Assembly: GCA_902495705.1 (NCBI GenBank)
Contig: CABUXT010000009.1
Coordinates: 1 to 61,739 of the forward strand
Origin: an uncultured cyanobacterium
GTDB taxonomy: Bacteria > Cyanobacteriota > Vampirovibrionia > Gastranaerophilales > Gastranaerophilaceae
Length of the DNA stretch: 61,739 nucleotides
Reading direction: 5' to 3'
How positions within the stretch are numbered: position 1 is the stretch's first letter; every line of letters starts with the position of its first letter. The position numbers were made by a program, and so were the translations under genes. The notes beneath the pieces were generated by a model. The model saw only the letters and a list, made by a program, of their open reading frames with translations. It ran no database searches and was not told the DNA's origin. Shown piece by piece: positions 24,632 to 33,918 of this stretch.

Positions 24632-25378
24632 ATGAAGAAGAATCTTTTTGGATTTTGTACTATGTCTAATTCCCGCCAAACCAAGGTGCGATATGGTTTC
24701 ACCTTGGCAGAGGTTTTAATTACTCTTGGTATTATCGGAGTAGTTGCAGCAATGACGATACCTAACCTTATAAACAACTACAAAGCCCACAGGTTACGTT
24801 CACAGTTTTTGAAATCGTATTCGACAGTTCAGCAGGTATTAAAGCAAATGGAAGCTGATGATGTTTCACTAGATATTTCAACTTACAAAGAAAATGCATC
24901 ATTTTACAAAACCTTTATGAGATATCTGCAAGCACCTTTTGATTGTGGATATGCGGAATCTATCAAGAATAGTCCTTGTTATCACTATATCCCATACGGA
25001 ACAGGCAATGCAAAACCTTATGTCTCCCTTGATGGTAATTCGACAGTTAGCGGAAATTGGTTTGATGATGGACAAATTTCACTTCAAGACGGAACATTGT
25101 TATTGTTTGAAAATCCGAAATCTTTTGCCAATAACATTTGGATTACGGTTGACCTGAATGGTTATAACAACAAGCCAAACAAGTGGGGTTATGACCTATT
25201 TACGTTTCAATTTATAGATGGCGAACTTAAAACCATGGGGGCACAAGGTACGACTTATACCGACATGTCCCAATATTGCAATCTTGATACTACAAATGAA
25301 ATGAACGGAGTTGCCTGTGCTCAAAAAGCCAAAGAGGATTCCGAATATTTTAAGAAGTTAATTAAAAAAGTAAAGTAG
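24632..25378 (+). CDS. Type IV pseudopilin-like protein (module 2)
   Basis: A 248-residue protein with a 21-residue leader, the YGFTLAEVLITLGIIGV cleavage/stalk segment and a globular domain. It is a clear paralogue of the protein at 43929: both have QMEADDVS or LMEADDVS after the stalk, an F-DDGQ or FNDGQ block, VDLNG or IDING, and an end of the form C.QKA..DS.YFKK. AAAGGAG sets the start. The IDING-like loop is typical of calcium-binding pseudopilins. Confidence 0.9.
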   Translation: MKKNLFGFCTMSNSRQTKVRYGFTLAEVLITLGIIGVVAAMTIPNLINNYKAHRLRSQFLKSYSTVQQVLKQMEADDVSLDISTYKENASFYKTFMRYLQAPFDCGYAESIKNSPCYHYIPYGTGNAKPYVSLDGNSTVSGNWFDDGQISLQDGTLLLFENPKSFANNIWITVDLNGYNNKPNKWGYDLFTFQFIDGELKTMGAQGTTYTDMSQYCNLDTTNEMNGVACAQKAKEDSEYFKKLIKKVK

Positions 25379-25379
25379 T

Positions 25380-26237
25380 CTAGCAATCGCTTTTGTAAGA
25401 CCCTAGGTATCGGAAAAACGAAGTCTTTGGTTTGATGTCTTCTATCATTTCAAGCATATTCGGATTTTTGATGTGACCTTCAAATACAACAATAAATATA
25501 TATTCCTGAATTTCAACTTTTGATGGGCGGGAAGAAATATATGTCAAATTGATTTTGTGCTCCAAAAATACTTTCAAAATTTCCAATAATGCCCCAGGTT
25601 CGTTGGTTGTCCTGAATGCGATTGTTGTTCTGTCTTGCCCTGACGGTTTTGTCTCAACATCGCCAATCAAAACATATCTTGTCATATTGTTTTTGTCGTC
25701 GTGAATGTTTTCTTTGAGAACATTTAGCATACATTTTTCGGCGATTTTTTTGTTCCCGATTGATGCATACGTCAGGTTATGGTTTTGTAAATCTTGTGCA
25801 GATTCAAGCATTGATGGAGCTTCTACAATGTCCAAGTTCATCGGCAATTCGTTTTTTATAAAGTTTTGACATTTACCGATAAGGCGCGGAGTTGCAATTA
25901 AGCCCATAATACTGTAAAATTCTGTGGTTTTTGACAGCAAACAGTATTCTATCGGCAAAATCAGTTCAGAAATTATTCTGATATTTGGATTGTGAGATAG
26001 GATAATTCTGTCTAAAGACTCCCTGATTGTACCGTCTAACGTGTTTTCTACAGGCAAAATTCCGATTGTGTCGAATGAATTTTGCGCAACATAATCAACG
26101 ATTTCACCAATAGTATTTAACGGTGTGGAAAATCCTTGCCATTTGTGTTTTTCGCAAAATCTGTCTTTTGCCATTTCGGAAAATGAACACTCAGGACCTA
26201 AATACGCAATATTTTTAATGTTTTCAAAATCAGACAT
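25380..26237 (-). CDS. pheA: Prephenate dehydratase
   Basis: Converts prephenate to phenylpyruvate in phenylalanine biosynthesis. Residues 1-185 are the catalytic domain (AYLGPECSFSE, GILPVENTLDGTI, NNMTRYVLIG, the TRY replacing the more usual TRF). Residues about 200-285 are an ACT regulatory domain (GALLEILKVFLEHKINLTYISSRP), so feedback by phenylalanine is likely. There is no chorismate mutase domain. Convergent with the pseudopilin gene, one base apart. Confidence 0.94.
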   Translation of the reverse strand: MSDFENIKNIAYLGPECSFSEMAKDRFCEKHKWQGFSTPLNTIGEIVDYVAQNSFDTIGILPVENTLDGTIRESLDRIILSHNPNIRIISELILPIEYCLLSKTTEFYSIMGLIATPRLIGKCQNFIKNELPMNLDIVEAPSMLESAQDLQNHNLTYASIGNKKIAEKCMLNVLKENIHDDKNNMTRYVLIGDVETKPSGQDRTTIAFRTTNEPGALLEILKVFLEHKINLTYISSRPSKVEIQEYIFIVVFEGHIKNPNMLEMIEDIKPKTSFFRYLGSYKSDC

Positions 26238-26301
26238 TTACTTAACTCCATCTTTCGATTAAGATTATAACAGATAAAAATAAGAAGGAAAAGGGTAACT
26301 G

Positions 26302-27675
26302 ATGAATAATATTAAATTTGGAACAGATGGTTGGAGAGCCGTTGTAGGTGAAGATTTTAACGAAGAAAATGTTGCGTTGGTTTCAAAAGCTATCGGCAAA
26401 TATGTTTTTGACAACTATGGAATCTACAAAACTATTATCATCGGTTACGACCCTAGAAATATGGCAAAAGAATTTTCTATGCAGTGCACGGAAATTCTAA
26501 AAAATGCAGGGTTCAAAGTTTTATATAGCGATAAAGTTATCCCAACTCCGGTTTTGGCTTTTAATGCTAAACATTTGGATGCGTGCGCGGTTATGTTCAC
26601 TGCATCTCACAACCCTCCAAAATATTTGGGGATTAAATTTATTCCTGATTATGCAGGGCCTGCCACAAGTGAAATTACCAATGAAATTGTTTCAAATTTG
26701 GGTAAAGATATGCCAACTTGTGTCAATGGCAAATTGATTTATACGGATTTTTCTAATGCTTATTTTAAGCGCATAAAAGAAATTATTGATTTCCAAAAGA
26801 TAAAAGAATTAAAAAAACGTATTATTTTTGACGGTTTGTATGCTGCAAGTATCGGTTATTTTGACAAATTATTATCAGATAACGGAATTGAGTATGACAG
26901 TATTCACATGTATCATGATACAAATTTTGGGGGCGGAATGCCTGAACCAAAACCTCAATATATGGGTGAAATGATTGATTATATCAAATCTCATAACGGA
27001 TATGTCGGATTTGCCAATGATGGTGATTCTGACAGATTTGGAGTCGTTAATGAAAATGATGAATACGTTACTCCAAACGAAATTATTGCAATACTTTTGA
27101 TGCATTTGAAAAAGTATAAAAACTATTCAGGATGTCTTGTAAAAACAGTTGGTGCAAGTTTGATGCTTAATATTGCGGCAGAAAAACTTGGGGTTGATGT
27201 GATTGAGACTCCTGTCGGATTTAAGCATGTCGGTGAGGCTATGAGGAAGTATAATCCGATTATTGCAGGGGAAGAGTCAGGCGGATTGAGTATTCAAGGT
27301 CATATTCCTGAAAAAGACGGTATTTTGGCTAATTTGCTTGTCTTAGAGGCTATGGCTTACGAAAATAAAACTCTTGTACAATTGCAGCATGAGTTAGAAA
27401 AATTTGTAGGTTGCAAATTCCACAATACAAGGGTTGATAAAAAACTTGATAATGTTGAAGAAATTAAACCTGTATTAGAGAAATTCGGTGCGATGGAAGA
27501 GATTATCGGACAGAAAATTTCAAAAAAAGATTTTAAAGACGGTGTAAAATTATACCTGGAAGACGGAACTACTTGGATATTGGTTCGTCCGTCAGGCACA
27601 GAGCCGTTGTTGCGTATTTATATGGAAAGTGATTCTTTGGATAAAATTGAACAAATCAAATCTTTTGTTCAGTAA
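26302..27675 (+). CDS. Alpha-D-phosphohexomutase (phosphoglucomutase/phosphomannomutase family)
   Basis: Moves the phosphate between C1 and C6 of a hexose phosphate. The four-domain family motifs are all present: phosphoserine loop TASHNPP with Ser102, metal loop NDGDSDR near 240, sugar loop GEESGG near 323 and phosphate loop RPSGTEP near 430. Length 457. The substrate (glucose, mannose or glucosamine) cannot be settled from sequence alone; the sugar loop GEESGG is typical of glucose/mannose enzymes. Confidence 0.93.
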   Translation: MNNIKFGTDGWRAVVGEDFNEENVALVSKAIGKYVFDNYGIYKTIIIGYDPRNMAKEFSMQCTEILKNAGFKVLYSDKVIPTPVLAFNAKHLDACAVMFTASHNPPKYLGIKFIPDYAGPATSEITNEIVSNLGKDMPTCVNGKLIYTDFSNAYFKRIKEIIDFQKIKELKKRIIFDGLYAASIGYFDKLLSDNGIEYDSIHMYHDTNFGGGMPEPKPQYMGEMIDYIKSHNGYVGFANDGDSDRFGVVNENDEYVTPNEIIAILLMHLKKYKNYSGCLVKTVGASLMLNIAAEKLGVDVIETPVGFKHVGEAMRKYNPIIAGEESGGLSIQGHIPEKDGILANLLVLEAMAYENKTLVQLQHELEKFVGCKFHNTRVDKKLDNVEEIKPVLEKFGAMEEIIGQKISKKDFKDGVKLYLEDGTTWILVRPSGTEPLLRIYMESDSLDKIEQIKSFVQ

Positions 27676-27757
27676 ATTTTCCAAAAATAATATGCAACAG
27701 ACTAGCAAAAAATATTTTTAGCCGCCTTATATATTGTGAAGAAAGAAGGCTATAAAA

Positions 27758-28321
27758 ATGGAAGTTAGAAATGAAGTTACCCCGAGCTTTGGTATGGCAT
27801 TTATCCCGCCGAAAGGAAAAGCTCTTGATAGAATGAATGAATATTTCCGCAGTGAAATGGCAGATTTGCCGACAGGAAAAGTCGCATTTAAAGAATTTTG
27901 TTTAAAACATAAGCATGACAAATATTTTGATATTTCGTTCAAACCGGCAATGAATCAAGGGATGATTCATTCGAATGATTGTTTTGTTATTTCACCTAAA
28001 AAAGGTGTGTGGGGAAGGGATATCGAAATTCCTTGCATTCCATCAAAAAATGGGACAAAAGAAGACAAAGCAATGTTGTATCAGGAAGATAAGTTTGACA
28101 AATTTTTGATGGAACATCCGACTATCAAAAATAACCCTATTTTGAAGGCTATTGCATACATACCTTATATGTTGAAAGATTTGTATATTATTAATAAAGG
28201 TGTATTGCATCCGGATGACGGATTGCCAAATTCATTAGCAAATGCTGATAAAATGGCGACTCGTTTAGAGCGTGCTTATGAAAAGAATTTTTACCAAAAA
28301 TTTGATACAAGTGATTTATGA
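27758..28321 (+). CDS. Protein of unknown function with PSFGMAF N-terminus
   Basis: A 187-residue soluble protein, not recognised. The N-terminus MEVRNEVTPSFGMAFIPPKGKALDR carries a short aromatic-Gly motif also seen as VSFQGG in the protein at 39814. The body is rich in Lys, Asp and aromatic residues, with a helical C-terminus (LANADKMATRLERAYEKNFYQKF). RBS AGAAGG. No membrane segment or signal peptide. Confidence 0.75.
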   Translation: MEVRNEVTPSFGMAFIPPKGKALDRMNEYFRSEMADLPTGKVAFKEFCLKHKHDKYFDISFKPAMNQGMIHSNDCFVISPKKGVWGRDIEIPCIPSKNGTKEDKAMLYQEDKFDKFLMEHPTIKNNPILKAIAYIPYMLKDLYIINKGVLHPDDGLPNSLANADKMATRLERAYEKNFYQKFDTSDL

Positions 28322-28472
28322 TATTAATTTTTGTAAAAAATAAATGTTCTGTTGCGCAAATTTTTTATTGAGTAACTTTAGATATTTATACAAGTTGAAG
28401 TGACTTTTGAAAATTAGTCTATGATTAAGTTTTAATAACGTTACAAAACTAAACAAACATGCGAAATCACGG

Positions 28473-28501
28473 TTGACAGTGAGTTTTGTTTGTTTTAAGA
28501 T
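28473..28501 (+). promoter_or_regulatory. Promoter of the S10 ribosomal operon
   Basis: TTGACA (28473-28478), 17-base spacer and TAAGAT (28496-28501). The ATG of rpsJ is about 148 bases downstream, so the transcript has a long leader of about 140 bases that could be regulatory. 28322-28472 has nothing else recognisable. Confidence 0.7.
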
Positions 28502-28649
28502 AATTATGCTTGAAGTATTGTGAGTAAAATATCCGAAATATTTTAAAATAGCGAACTTCAGGGGTGGAAAAGGTTTTAGATTTTGTGCTTGCAAGATTTA
28601 AAACAAAGCTCCACAAAGTAGTACATAGAAAAAAGAAAAAGGAATGCAA

Positions 28650-28967
28650 ATGGCAACTAGCACTAAGAAAAACAGAATCAGAGTTTGTTTGAAAGCTTAT
28701 GACCACAAACTCATTGATGTATCTGCTGAAAAAATCGTAGAAACAGCAAAAAGAACAGACGCTAAAGTAGCTGGACCTATTCCTTTACCTACAAAAAGAC
28801 GTATTTATTGTGTATTGCGTTCACCACACGTAGATAAAAAATCTCGTGAACACTTTGAAATGAGAACTCACAAACGCATTATCGATATTTACGAACCAAC
28901 TCAACAAACTATGGATGAGTTACGTAGATTAGATTTACCGGCAGGTGTAGATATCGAAGCAAGATAG
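28650..28967 (+). CDS. rpsJ: 30S ribosomal protein S10
   Basis: A 105-residue protein, first gene of the S10 operon; also the NusE transcription antitermination factor. RIRVCLKAYDHKLID and GPIPLPTKRRIYCVLRSPHVDKKSREHFEMRTHKR (in pieces) are diagnostic. AAAGGA sets the ATG at 28650 rather than the in-frame ATG at 28644. Confidence 0.98.
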   Translation: MATSTKKNRIRVCLKAYDHKLIDVSAEKIVETAKRTDAKVAGPIPLPTKRRIYCVLRSPHVDKKSREHFEMRTHKRIIDIYEPTQQTMDELRRLDLPAGVDIEAR

Positions 28968-29173
28968 TTTGCTAAGATTCCTGTCAAATGAAAATTGAAT
29001 AAGCATTATGCATAAGATAATGTGATCTACTACCCGTACTTGTACGGTGGAAGGTGAAAGTCCTTCAAAAAGGTAAAGAAACAGTAAGCAAAAGTAGCGC
29101 TCGCAAGAGAAAATGCAAACTCGAGGATATTCCTTTGCGAATCATTCAAACGGGCGAGCTAGAAAGGTAGAAT
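28968..29173 (+). other. Long structured spacer rpsJ-rplC
   Basis: The 206-base gap contains no gene. It contains hairpins such as GAAGG-TGAAAGT-CCTTC (about 29053-29069) and a CTCGCAA / TTGCGAA pairing further on. It may hold RNA processing or translational control signals, since these two genes are normally only a few bases apart. Confidence 0.5.
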
Positions 29174-29812
29174 ATGACACTAGGTGTAATAGGAAAAAAA
29201 GTTGGAATGACTCAAATCTTTGACGAACAAGGTTTGGCTATCCCTGTAACAGTTATCAAAGTTGACGAAACTGTTGTAACTCAAGTTAAAACAGTTGAAA
29301 CTGACGGATACAATGCTATCCAAGTTGGTACTGTAGCTGCTAAAGAAAAACACTTGACAAAAGCTCAATTAGGTCATTTCAAGAAAAATAACTTATCAAA
29401 CTACAGACATCTTCAAGAGTTCAGAGTTGAAAACCCTCAAGATTACAAAGTAGGTGATAAGGTTGAACTTTCAGTATTGGAAAATGTTGAAAAAGTAGAC
29501 GTAACAGGTAAATCAATAGGTAAAGGTTTCCAAGGTACAGTTAAAAGACATAACTTTGGCAGAGGACCTATGGCTCACGGTTCTAAAAACCACAGAGAAC
29601 CTGGTTCAATCGGTGCAGGTACAACTCCTTCACGTGTTATCAAAGGTAAAAGAATGGCTGGTAACATGGGTAACGAAAGAGTTACTATTACTAAATTGAA
29701 ATTAGTTAAAGTTGATTCAGCTAACGGTTTAGTTTTAGTTAAAGGTTCAGTACCTGGATGCGAAGGCAGATTGGTAACAATCGTTCCTACAAGAACTAAA
29801 TGGAATGCGTAA
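29174..29812 (+). CDS. rplC: 50S ribosomal protein L3
   Basis: A 212-residue protein. GVIGKKVGMTQIFDEQG at the N-terminus, GKGFQGTVKRHNFGRGPMAHGSKNHR in the centre (in parts) and the GQYGR-equivalent KRMAGNMGNERVT. It nucleates 50S assembly near the peptidyl transferase centre. Confidence 0.98.
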   Translation: MTLGVIGKKVGMTQIFDEQGLAIPVTVIKVDETVVTQVKTVETDGYNAIQVGTVAAKEKHLTKAQLGHFKKNNLSNYRHLQEFRVENPQDYKVGDKVELSVLENVEKVDVTGKSIGKGFQGTVKRHNFGRGPMAHGSKNHREPGSIGAGTTPSRVIKGKRMAGNMGNERVTITKLKLVKVDSANGLVLVKGSVPGCEGRLVTIVPTRTKWNA

Positions 29813-29927
29813 TTAACGCACACGACAAGGACAAGTCATAAAAACCGGCTGGTCGTGCCAAATAAAGCGAAAGCAAGCGGTAAGCAGTCTTAAACGGAAA
29901 TAGTTAGTAATAAAGGAAAAACAAAAA
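29813..29927 (+). other. Spacer rplC-rplD with hairpin
   Basis: CACGAC (from about 29821) pairs with GTCGTG (about 29852). A further CGCTT/AAGCG-rich stretch precedes the rplD RBS. No gene is present. Confidence 0.45.
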
Positions 29928-30554
29928 ATGTCAAAAGAAATATTAAGTACAAATGGCGAAAAATTAGGCGAAATCACATTAGAAAAAAGTGTTTTCGGTG
30001 TTGAACCTAATATTCATGTAATGCACTTAGCATTAAGAAGACAATTAAATAACGCTCGTCAAGGTTCAGCTTGTGCTAAAACAAGAGCTGAAGTAGCAGG
30101 CGGCGGAAGAAAACCTTGGAAACAAAAAGGTACAGGACGTGCTAGAGCTGGTTCTCTTCGTTCACCTTTGTTTGCAGGTGGTGGTGTAATCTTTGGACCA
30201 AAACCAAGAAGTTACTCTTTCAATATGCCTCAAAAAGCTAGACAATTAGCTTTGAAATCAGCATTATCAGCTAGAGAAGCTCAATTGGTTGTAGTTAAAG
30301 ATTTCTCAACAATCGCTGAACCAAAAACAAAATTGATGGTAAGCGCATTGAAAGCTTTAAACGTAAGCGGTAAAGTTTTAGTTGTTGCAGATACTAAAGC
30401 AGAAGAAAATAAAAACTTGGAATTATCAGCAAGAAACATTCCTAGTGTAAAACTTTTGTTACCGACAAACTTAAATGTGAAAGATTTATTGGAAGCTGAT
30501 TTTGTTGTTATGACTGAATCTGCTGTAAATGAAATTACAGAAAGGTTACAATAA
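29928..30554 (+). CDS. rplD: 50S ribosomal protein L4
   Basis: A 208-residue protein lining the exit tunnel. ARQGSACAKTRAEVAGGGRKPWKQKGTGRARAG (read in parts) is the conserved tunnel loop. In many bacteria L4 also represses the S10 operon, but no matching leader can be demonstrated here. It overlaps rplW by one base. Confidence 0.97.
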   Translation: MSKEILSTNGEKLGEITLEKSVFGVEPNIHVMHLALRRQLNNARQGSACAKTRAEVAGGGRKPWKQKGTGRARAGSLRSPLFAGGGVIFGPKPRSYSFNMPQKARQLALKSALSAREAQLVVVKDFSTIAEPKTKLMVSALKALNVSGKVLVVADTKAEENKNLELSARNIPSVKLLLPTNLNVKDLLEADFVVMTESAVNEITERLQ

Positions 30555-30850
30555 TGAGTAAAGAAACAGAAAGACTATATGACGTAATTAAAAAGTCATT
30601 AATTACAGAAAAATCAGTGGCAGCAACAGAAAATGCACAATATACTTTCGAAGTAAAAAAAGATGCAACTAAAATTGAAATTGCTAAAGCTGTAGAATTA
30701 GCTTTTCCTGGTAGAAAAGTTACAAAAGTAAGAACAGTTTATATGCCATCTCACGAAAAAAGAATGGGATATAAATTCGGTAGAACAGATTCAAGTAAGA
30801 AAGCCATCGTTACAATCGAAGGCGAACCATTAGAATTCATAGGAGTATAG
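30554..30850 (+). CDS. rplW: 50S ribosomal protein L23
   Basis: A 98-residue protein at the tunnel exit, docking site for SRP and trigger factor. LITEKSVAATE, YTFEVKKDATKIEIAKAVE and MPSHEKRMGYKFGRT are diagnostic. Translationally coupled to rplD (TAATG overlap). Confidence 0.96.
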   Translation: MSKETERLYDVIKKSLITEKSVAATENAQYTFEVKKDATKIEIAKAVELAFPGRKVTKVRTVYMPSHEKRMGYKFGRTDSSKKAIVTIEGEPLEFIGV

Positions 30851-30852
30851 AA

Positions 30853-31683
30853 ATGGCTATTAGAAAAATTAATCCGACGTCTCCGGGACAAAGAGGCATG
30901 ACAAAAAGTGATTATCAAGAAATCACAACTTCAACTCCTGAAAAATCATTATTAAGAGCGTTGAAAAAAACAGCAGGTAGAAATAATACAGGTAGAATCA
31001 CTTGTCGTCATAAAGGTGGCGGTGTAAAAAAATCTTACCGTGTAATTGATTTCAAAAGAGATAAATTCGGTGTACCGGCTACAGTTAAAACTATCGAATA
31101 CGACCCAAACAGAAACGTAAGAATTTCACTTTGTTTCTATGCTGACGGTGAAAAAAGATATATCTTAACTCCGGAAGGTTTGAACGTAGGCGATGTTATC
31201 GTTAGCGGTCCTGAAGCTCCTGTACAAACAGGTAACGCTTTACCATTAGAATTGATTCCTCTAGGTTCAATTGTTCACAACGTAGAATTGAACCCTGGAC
31301 GCGGCGGTGTAATGGTAAGGTCAGCAGGTAACTCAGCTCAAGTTATGGCTAAAGAAGGTAACTATGTAACTATCAAACTTCCTTCTGGTGAAATGAGAAT
31401 GGTAAGAAAAGAATGCATGGCTACAATCGGTACATTGGGCAATTCTGAGTTCAAAAACTTATCTATCGGTAAAGCTGGTAGAAAACGTTATATGGGTATC
31501 AGACCTACAGTTCGTGGTGTTACAATGAACCCATGTGACCACCCACACGGTGGTGGTGAAGGTAAAACAGGTCCTGGCGGACACCCTAAAACACCTTGGG
31601 GCAAACCGGCACTTGGTTACAAAACACGTAAAAAAGGAAAAGCTTCTGATAAACTTATCGTTAGAAGAAGAAAATCTAAATAA
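30853..31683 (+). CDS. rplB: 50S ribosomal protein L2
   Basis: A 276-residue protein essential for the peptidyl transferase region and subunit bridge B7b. GRNNTGRITCRHKGGG, the SH3-like middle, and the C-terminal MNPCDHPHGGGEGKTGPG with the key His are all present. It follows rplW by 2 bases. Confidence 0.98.
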   Translation: MAIRKINPTSPGQRGMTKSDYQEITTSTPEKSLLRALKKTAGRNNTGRITCRHKGGGVKKSYRVIDFKRDKFGVPATVKTIEYDPNRNVRISLCFYADGEKRYILTPEGLNVGDVIVSGPEAPVQTGNALPLELIPLGSIVHNVELNPGRGGVMVRSAGNSAQVMAKEGNYVTIKLPSGEMRMVRKECMATIGTLGNSEFKNLSIGKAGRKRYMGIRPTVRGVTMNPCDHPHGGGEGKTGPGGHPKTPWGKPALGYKTRKKGKASDKLIVRRRKSK

Positions 31684-31775
31684 TGAATTTTGGTATGAGC
31701 GTGCAGCTTAGCCTGCACCTCACTCCAACAAAACAATAAAACTCAAAAACAAAACAACAATAAAAGGAGAAATAA

Positions 31776-32057
31776 ATGGCACGTTCATTAAAAAAAGGTG
31801 CATACGTAGAAGAATCTCTACAAAAGAAAATAGACAAGATGAATGCTAATTCTGAAAAGAAAGTTATCAAAACTTGGTCAAGAGCATCAATGATTGTACC
31901 TGATATGTTAAACCATACTATTGCTGTACACAATGGGAAGACTCACGTTCCTGTATACGTTACAGAACAAATGGTAGGACACAAATTAGGTGAATTTGCA
32001 CCAACAAGATTATTCAAAGGTCATGCAGGTGCAGACAAAGTAGCAAAAAGAGGTTAG
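31776..32057 (+). CDS. rpsS: 30S ribosomal protein S19
   Basis: A 93-residue protein of the 30S head. ARSLKKGAYVEESLQKKID, KVIKTWSRASMIVPDMLNHTIAVHNGK (in parts) and GHKLGEFAPTR are diagnostic. It is separated from rplB by a 92-base spacer with a GTGCAG / CTGCAC hairpin, and preceded by AAAGGAG. Confidence 0.97.
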   Translation: MARSLKKGAYVEESLQKKIDKMNANSEKKVIKTWSRASMIVPDMLNHTIAVHNGKTHVPVYVTEQMVGHKLGEFAPTRLFKGHAGADKVAKRG

Positions 32058-32106
32058 TACGAATAATCCACAGTGATATTTATATTAATTAATAAAGGAT
32101 AAAAAA

Positions 32107-32445
32107 ATGGAAGCAAAAGCAAAACAAACAGACATAAAAATGACAGCAAGAAAACTTCGTAGAGTTATCAATGAAGTTAGAGGTAAAGCTGTTGTTGAAG
32201 CTCAAGATATGTTACGTTTTATGCCTTACTTTGCAGCAAGAGTTGTTGAAAAGAACTTGAAAGCTGCTATTGCAAACGCTCGTGAGCAATATGGCGTAGC
32301 TCCTGAATCATTAAAGATTTCTCAAATCTTTGCTGATGAAAGTGTTACTTATAAACGTGCAAGAACAAGAGCACAAGGTCGTATGTATTCAAGAATGAAA
32401 CGTACATCACACCTTACATTAGTAGTTAGTGATACAACAAAATAG
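32107..32445 (+). CDS. rplV: 50S ribosomal protein L22
   Basis: A 112-residue tunnel protein. KMTARKLRRVINEVRGKAV and RARTRAQGRMYSRMKRTSHLTLVV (in parts) are the conserved beginning and tunnel hairpin. RBS AAAGGA. Confidence 0.96.
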   Translation: MEAKAKQTDIKMTARKLRRVINEVRGKAVVEAQDMLRFMPYFAARVVEKNLKAAIANAREQYGVAPESLKISQIFADESVTYKRARTRAQGRMYSRMKRTSHLTLVVSDTTK

Positions 32446-32457
32446 GAAAGTAATAAA

Positions 32458-33195
32458 ATGGGACAAAAAACACATCCAACCGGATTTAGAGTAGGAATAA
32501 TTCAACCTTGGGTAAGCACTTGGTTTGCTAAGGTTAAAGACTACGCAGCATTCGTAGCAGAAGATGCTAAAATTAGAAAATTCGTTAAGAAAAAACTATA
32601 TGCAGCTGGTGTTTCAAGAATCTTGATTGCCAGAAAAGCGCAAAATATAACAATCACAGTTGTAACAGCAAAACCTGGTATAGTTGTTGGTCGTGGCGGA
32701 CAAGGTATTGATGAACTTCGTCAAGATGTTGCTAAATACATTGGCAAACCCGTAATTATCAATGTAGTAGAAGTTGCAAGAATTGATGCTGATGCTCAAT
32801 TAGTTGCAGAATCTATTGCTCAACAACTTGAAAAACGTATCGCATTCAGACGTGCAATGAAACAAGCTATGCAAAGAACAATGCGTTCAGGCGTTCAAGG
32901 TATCAAAGTTATGGTATCTGGTCGTTTGGGTGGTGCTGAAATCGCTCGTTCAGAATGGGCTAAAGAAGGTAGAATCCCTCTTCAAACTCTTAGAGCTGAC
33001 GTAGATTACGGTTTCACAGAAGCTGATACAATCATGGGTAAAATCGGTGTTAAAGTTTGGATTTTCAAAGGCAACTTGATGCCTGGCGAAATGGCAGACC
33101 AAAACATCAAACACAAAAGCGGCAAAGATGCCGATAAAGGCGGAAGACGCCCTAGACGTTCAAGAAACATCGAAACAGCGTCAGAAGCAAAGTAA
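32458..33195 (+). CDS. rpsC: 30S ribosomal protein S3
   Basis: A 245-residue protein with N-terminal domain GQKTHPTGFRVGI, a type II KH domain (VVGRGGQGIDELRQDV) and C-terminal domain (VSGRLGGAEIARSEW, GVKVWIFKG). It forms part of the mRNA entry helicase. A basic tail follows. Confidence 0.98.
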   Translation: MGQKTHPTGFRVGIIQPWVSTWFAKVKDYAAFVAEDAKIRKFVKKKLYAAGVSRILIARKAQNITITVVTAKPGIVVGRGGQGIDELRQDVAKYIGKPVIINVVEVARIDADAQLVAESIAQQLEKRIAFRRAMKQAMQRTMRSGVQGIKVMVSGRLGGAEIARSEWAKEGRIPLQTLRADVDYGFTEADTIMGKIGVKVWIFKGNLMPGEMADQNIKHKSGKDADKGGRRPRRSRNIETASEAK

Positions 33196-33223
33196 GGTAT
33201 AAAATTAATAGGAGCAAAATATA

Positions 33224-33643
33224 ATGTTACAGCCTAAAAAGACTAAATACCGCAAAATGATGAAAGGCAGAATGAAAGGTACTGAAACTAGAGGTACAAA
33301 ACTTGAATTCGGTCAATACGCTTTACAAGCAGTAGAGCCAGGTTGGATTACCAGCCGTCAAATCGAGGCTGCACGTCGTGCAATGACTCGTGAAATCAAA
33401 CGTGGCGGTAACGTTTGGATTAAAATCTTCCCAGATAAACCGATTACTGCAAAACCTGCTGAAACTCGTATGGGTTCAGGTAAAGGTAACGTAGAATACT
33501 GGGTAGCAGTTGTTAAACCAAATAGATTATTATTTGAACTTGATTATTTTGATAGAGCAGTTGCTGTACACGCTTTGGAATTGGCAGCTCAAAAACTTCC
33601 TATCAAAGTTAAAATCGTAGAACAACCAAGAGAACAAGCATAA
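33224..33643 (+). CDS. rplP: 50S ribosomal protein L16
   Basis: A 139-residue protein close to the A-site tRNA. MLQPKKTKYRKMMKGRMKG, RGGNVWIKIFPDKPIT and RMGSGKGNVEYWVAVV are diagnostic. Confidence 0.97.
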   Translation: MLQPKKTKYRKMMKGRMKGTETRGTKLEFGQYALQAVEPGWITSRQIEAARRAMTREIKRGGNVWIKIFPDKPITAKPAETRMGSGKGNVEYWVAVVKPNRLLFELDYFDRAVAVHALELAAQKLPIKVKIVEQPREQA

Positions 33644-33720
33644 CAAATTACTTGCCTTAGCGAAAGATAACATCTTTGGTCGGCATAAGGTAGGGAAATA
33701 AGATAAAGGAAAATAATAAA
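33644..33720 (+). other. Hairpin spacer rplP-rpmC
   Basis: A long hairpin is visible: TTGCCTTA near 33654 faces TAAGGTA near 33686, with an inner GAAAGAT / ATCTTT stem. It is not followed by a T run, so termination is unlikely; an RNA processing or mRNA-stability role is more plausible. Confidence 0.5.
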
Positions 33721-33918
33721 ATGAAATTAAGTGAAATGCGTGAAAAATCAGTTGATGAGTTACAAAGTGCTATTGTTGATTGGAAAAAACAATTACTTGA
33801 ATCAAGATTGCAATTATCTACTCACAAATTAGAAAATACAGCTAGTATTTCTAAAACTAAGAAACTTATCGCTCAAGCAAAAACAATAATAACAGAAAAA
33901 GGGGTACAAAATGCCTAA
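33721..33918 (+). CDS. rpmC: 50S ribosomal protein L29
   Basis: A 65-residue two-helix protein. MKLSEMREKSVDELQSAIVDWKKQLLESRLQ is the family pattern (in parts). It overlaps rpsQ by 8 bases. Confidence 0.94.
   Translation: MKLSEMREKSVDELQSAIVDWKKQLLESRLQLSTHKLENTASISKTKKLIAQAKTIITEKGVQNA

Noticed and set aside
28968..29173. Group II intron-like fragment (GTGAAAGTCC resemblance) between rpsJ and rplC
   Set aside because: The similarity is limited to a few bases; there is no domain V-like hairpin or reverse transcriptase.
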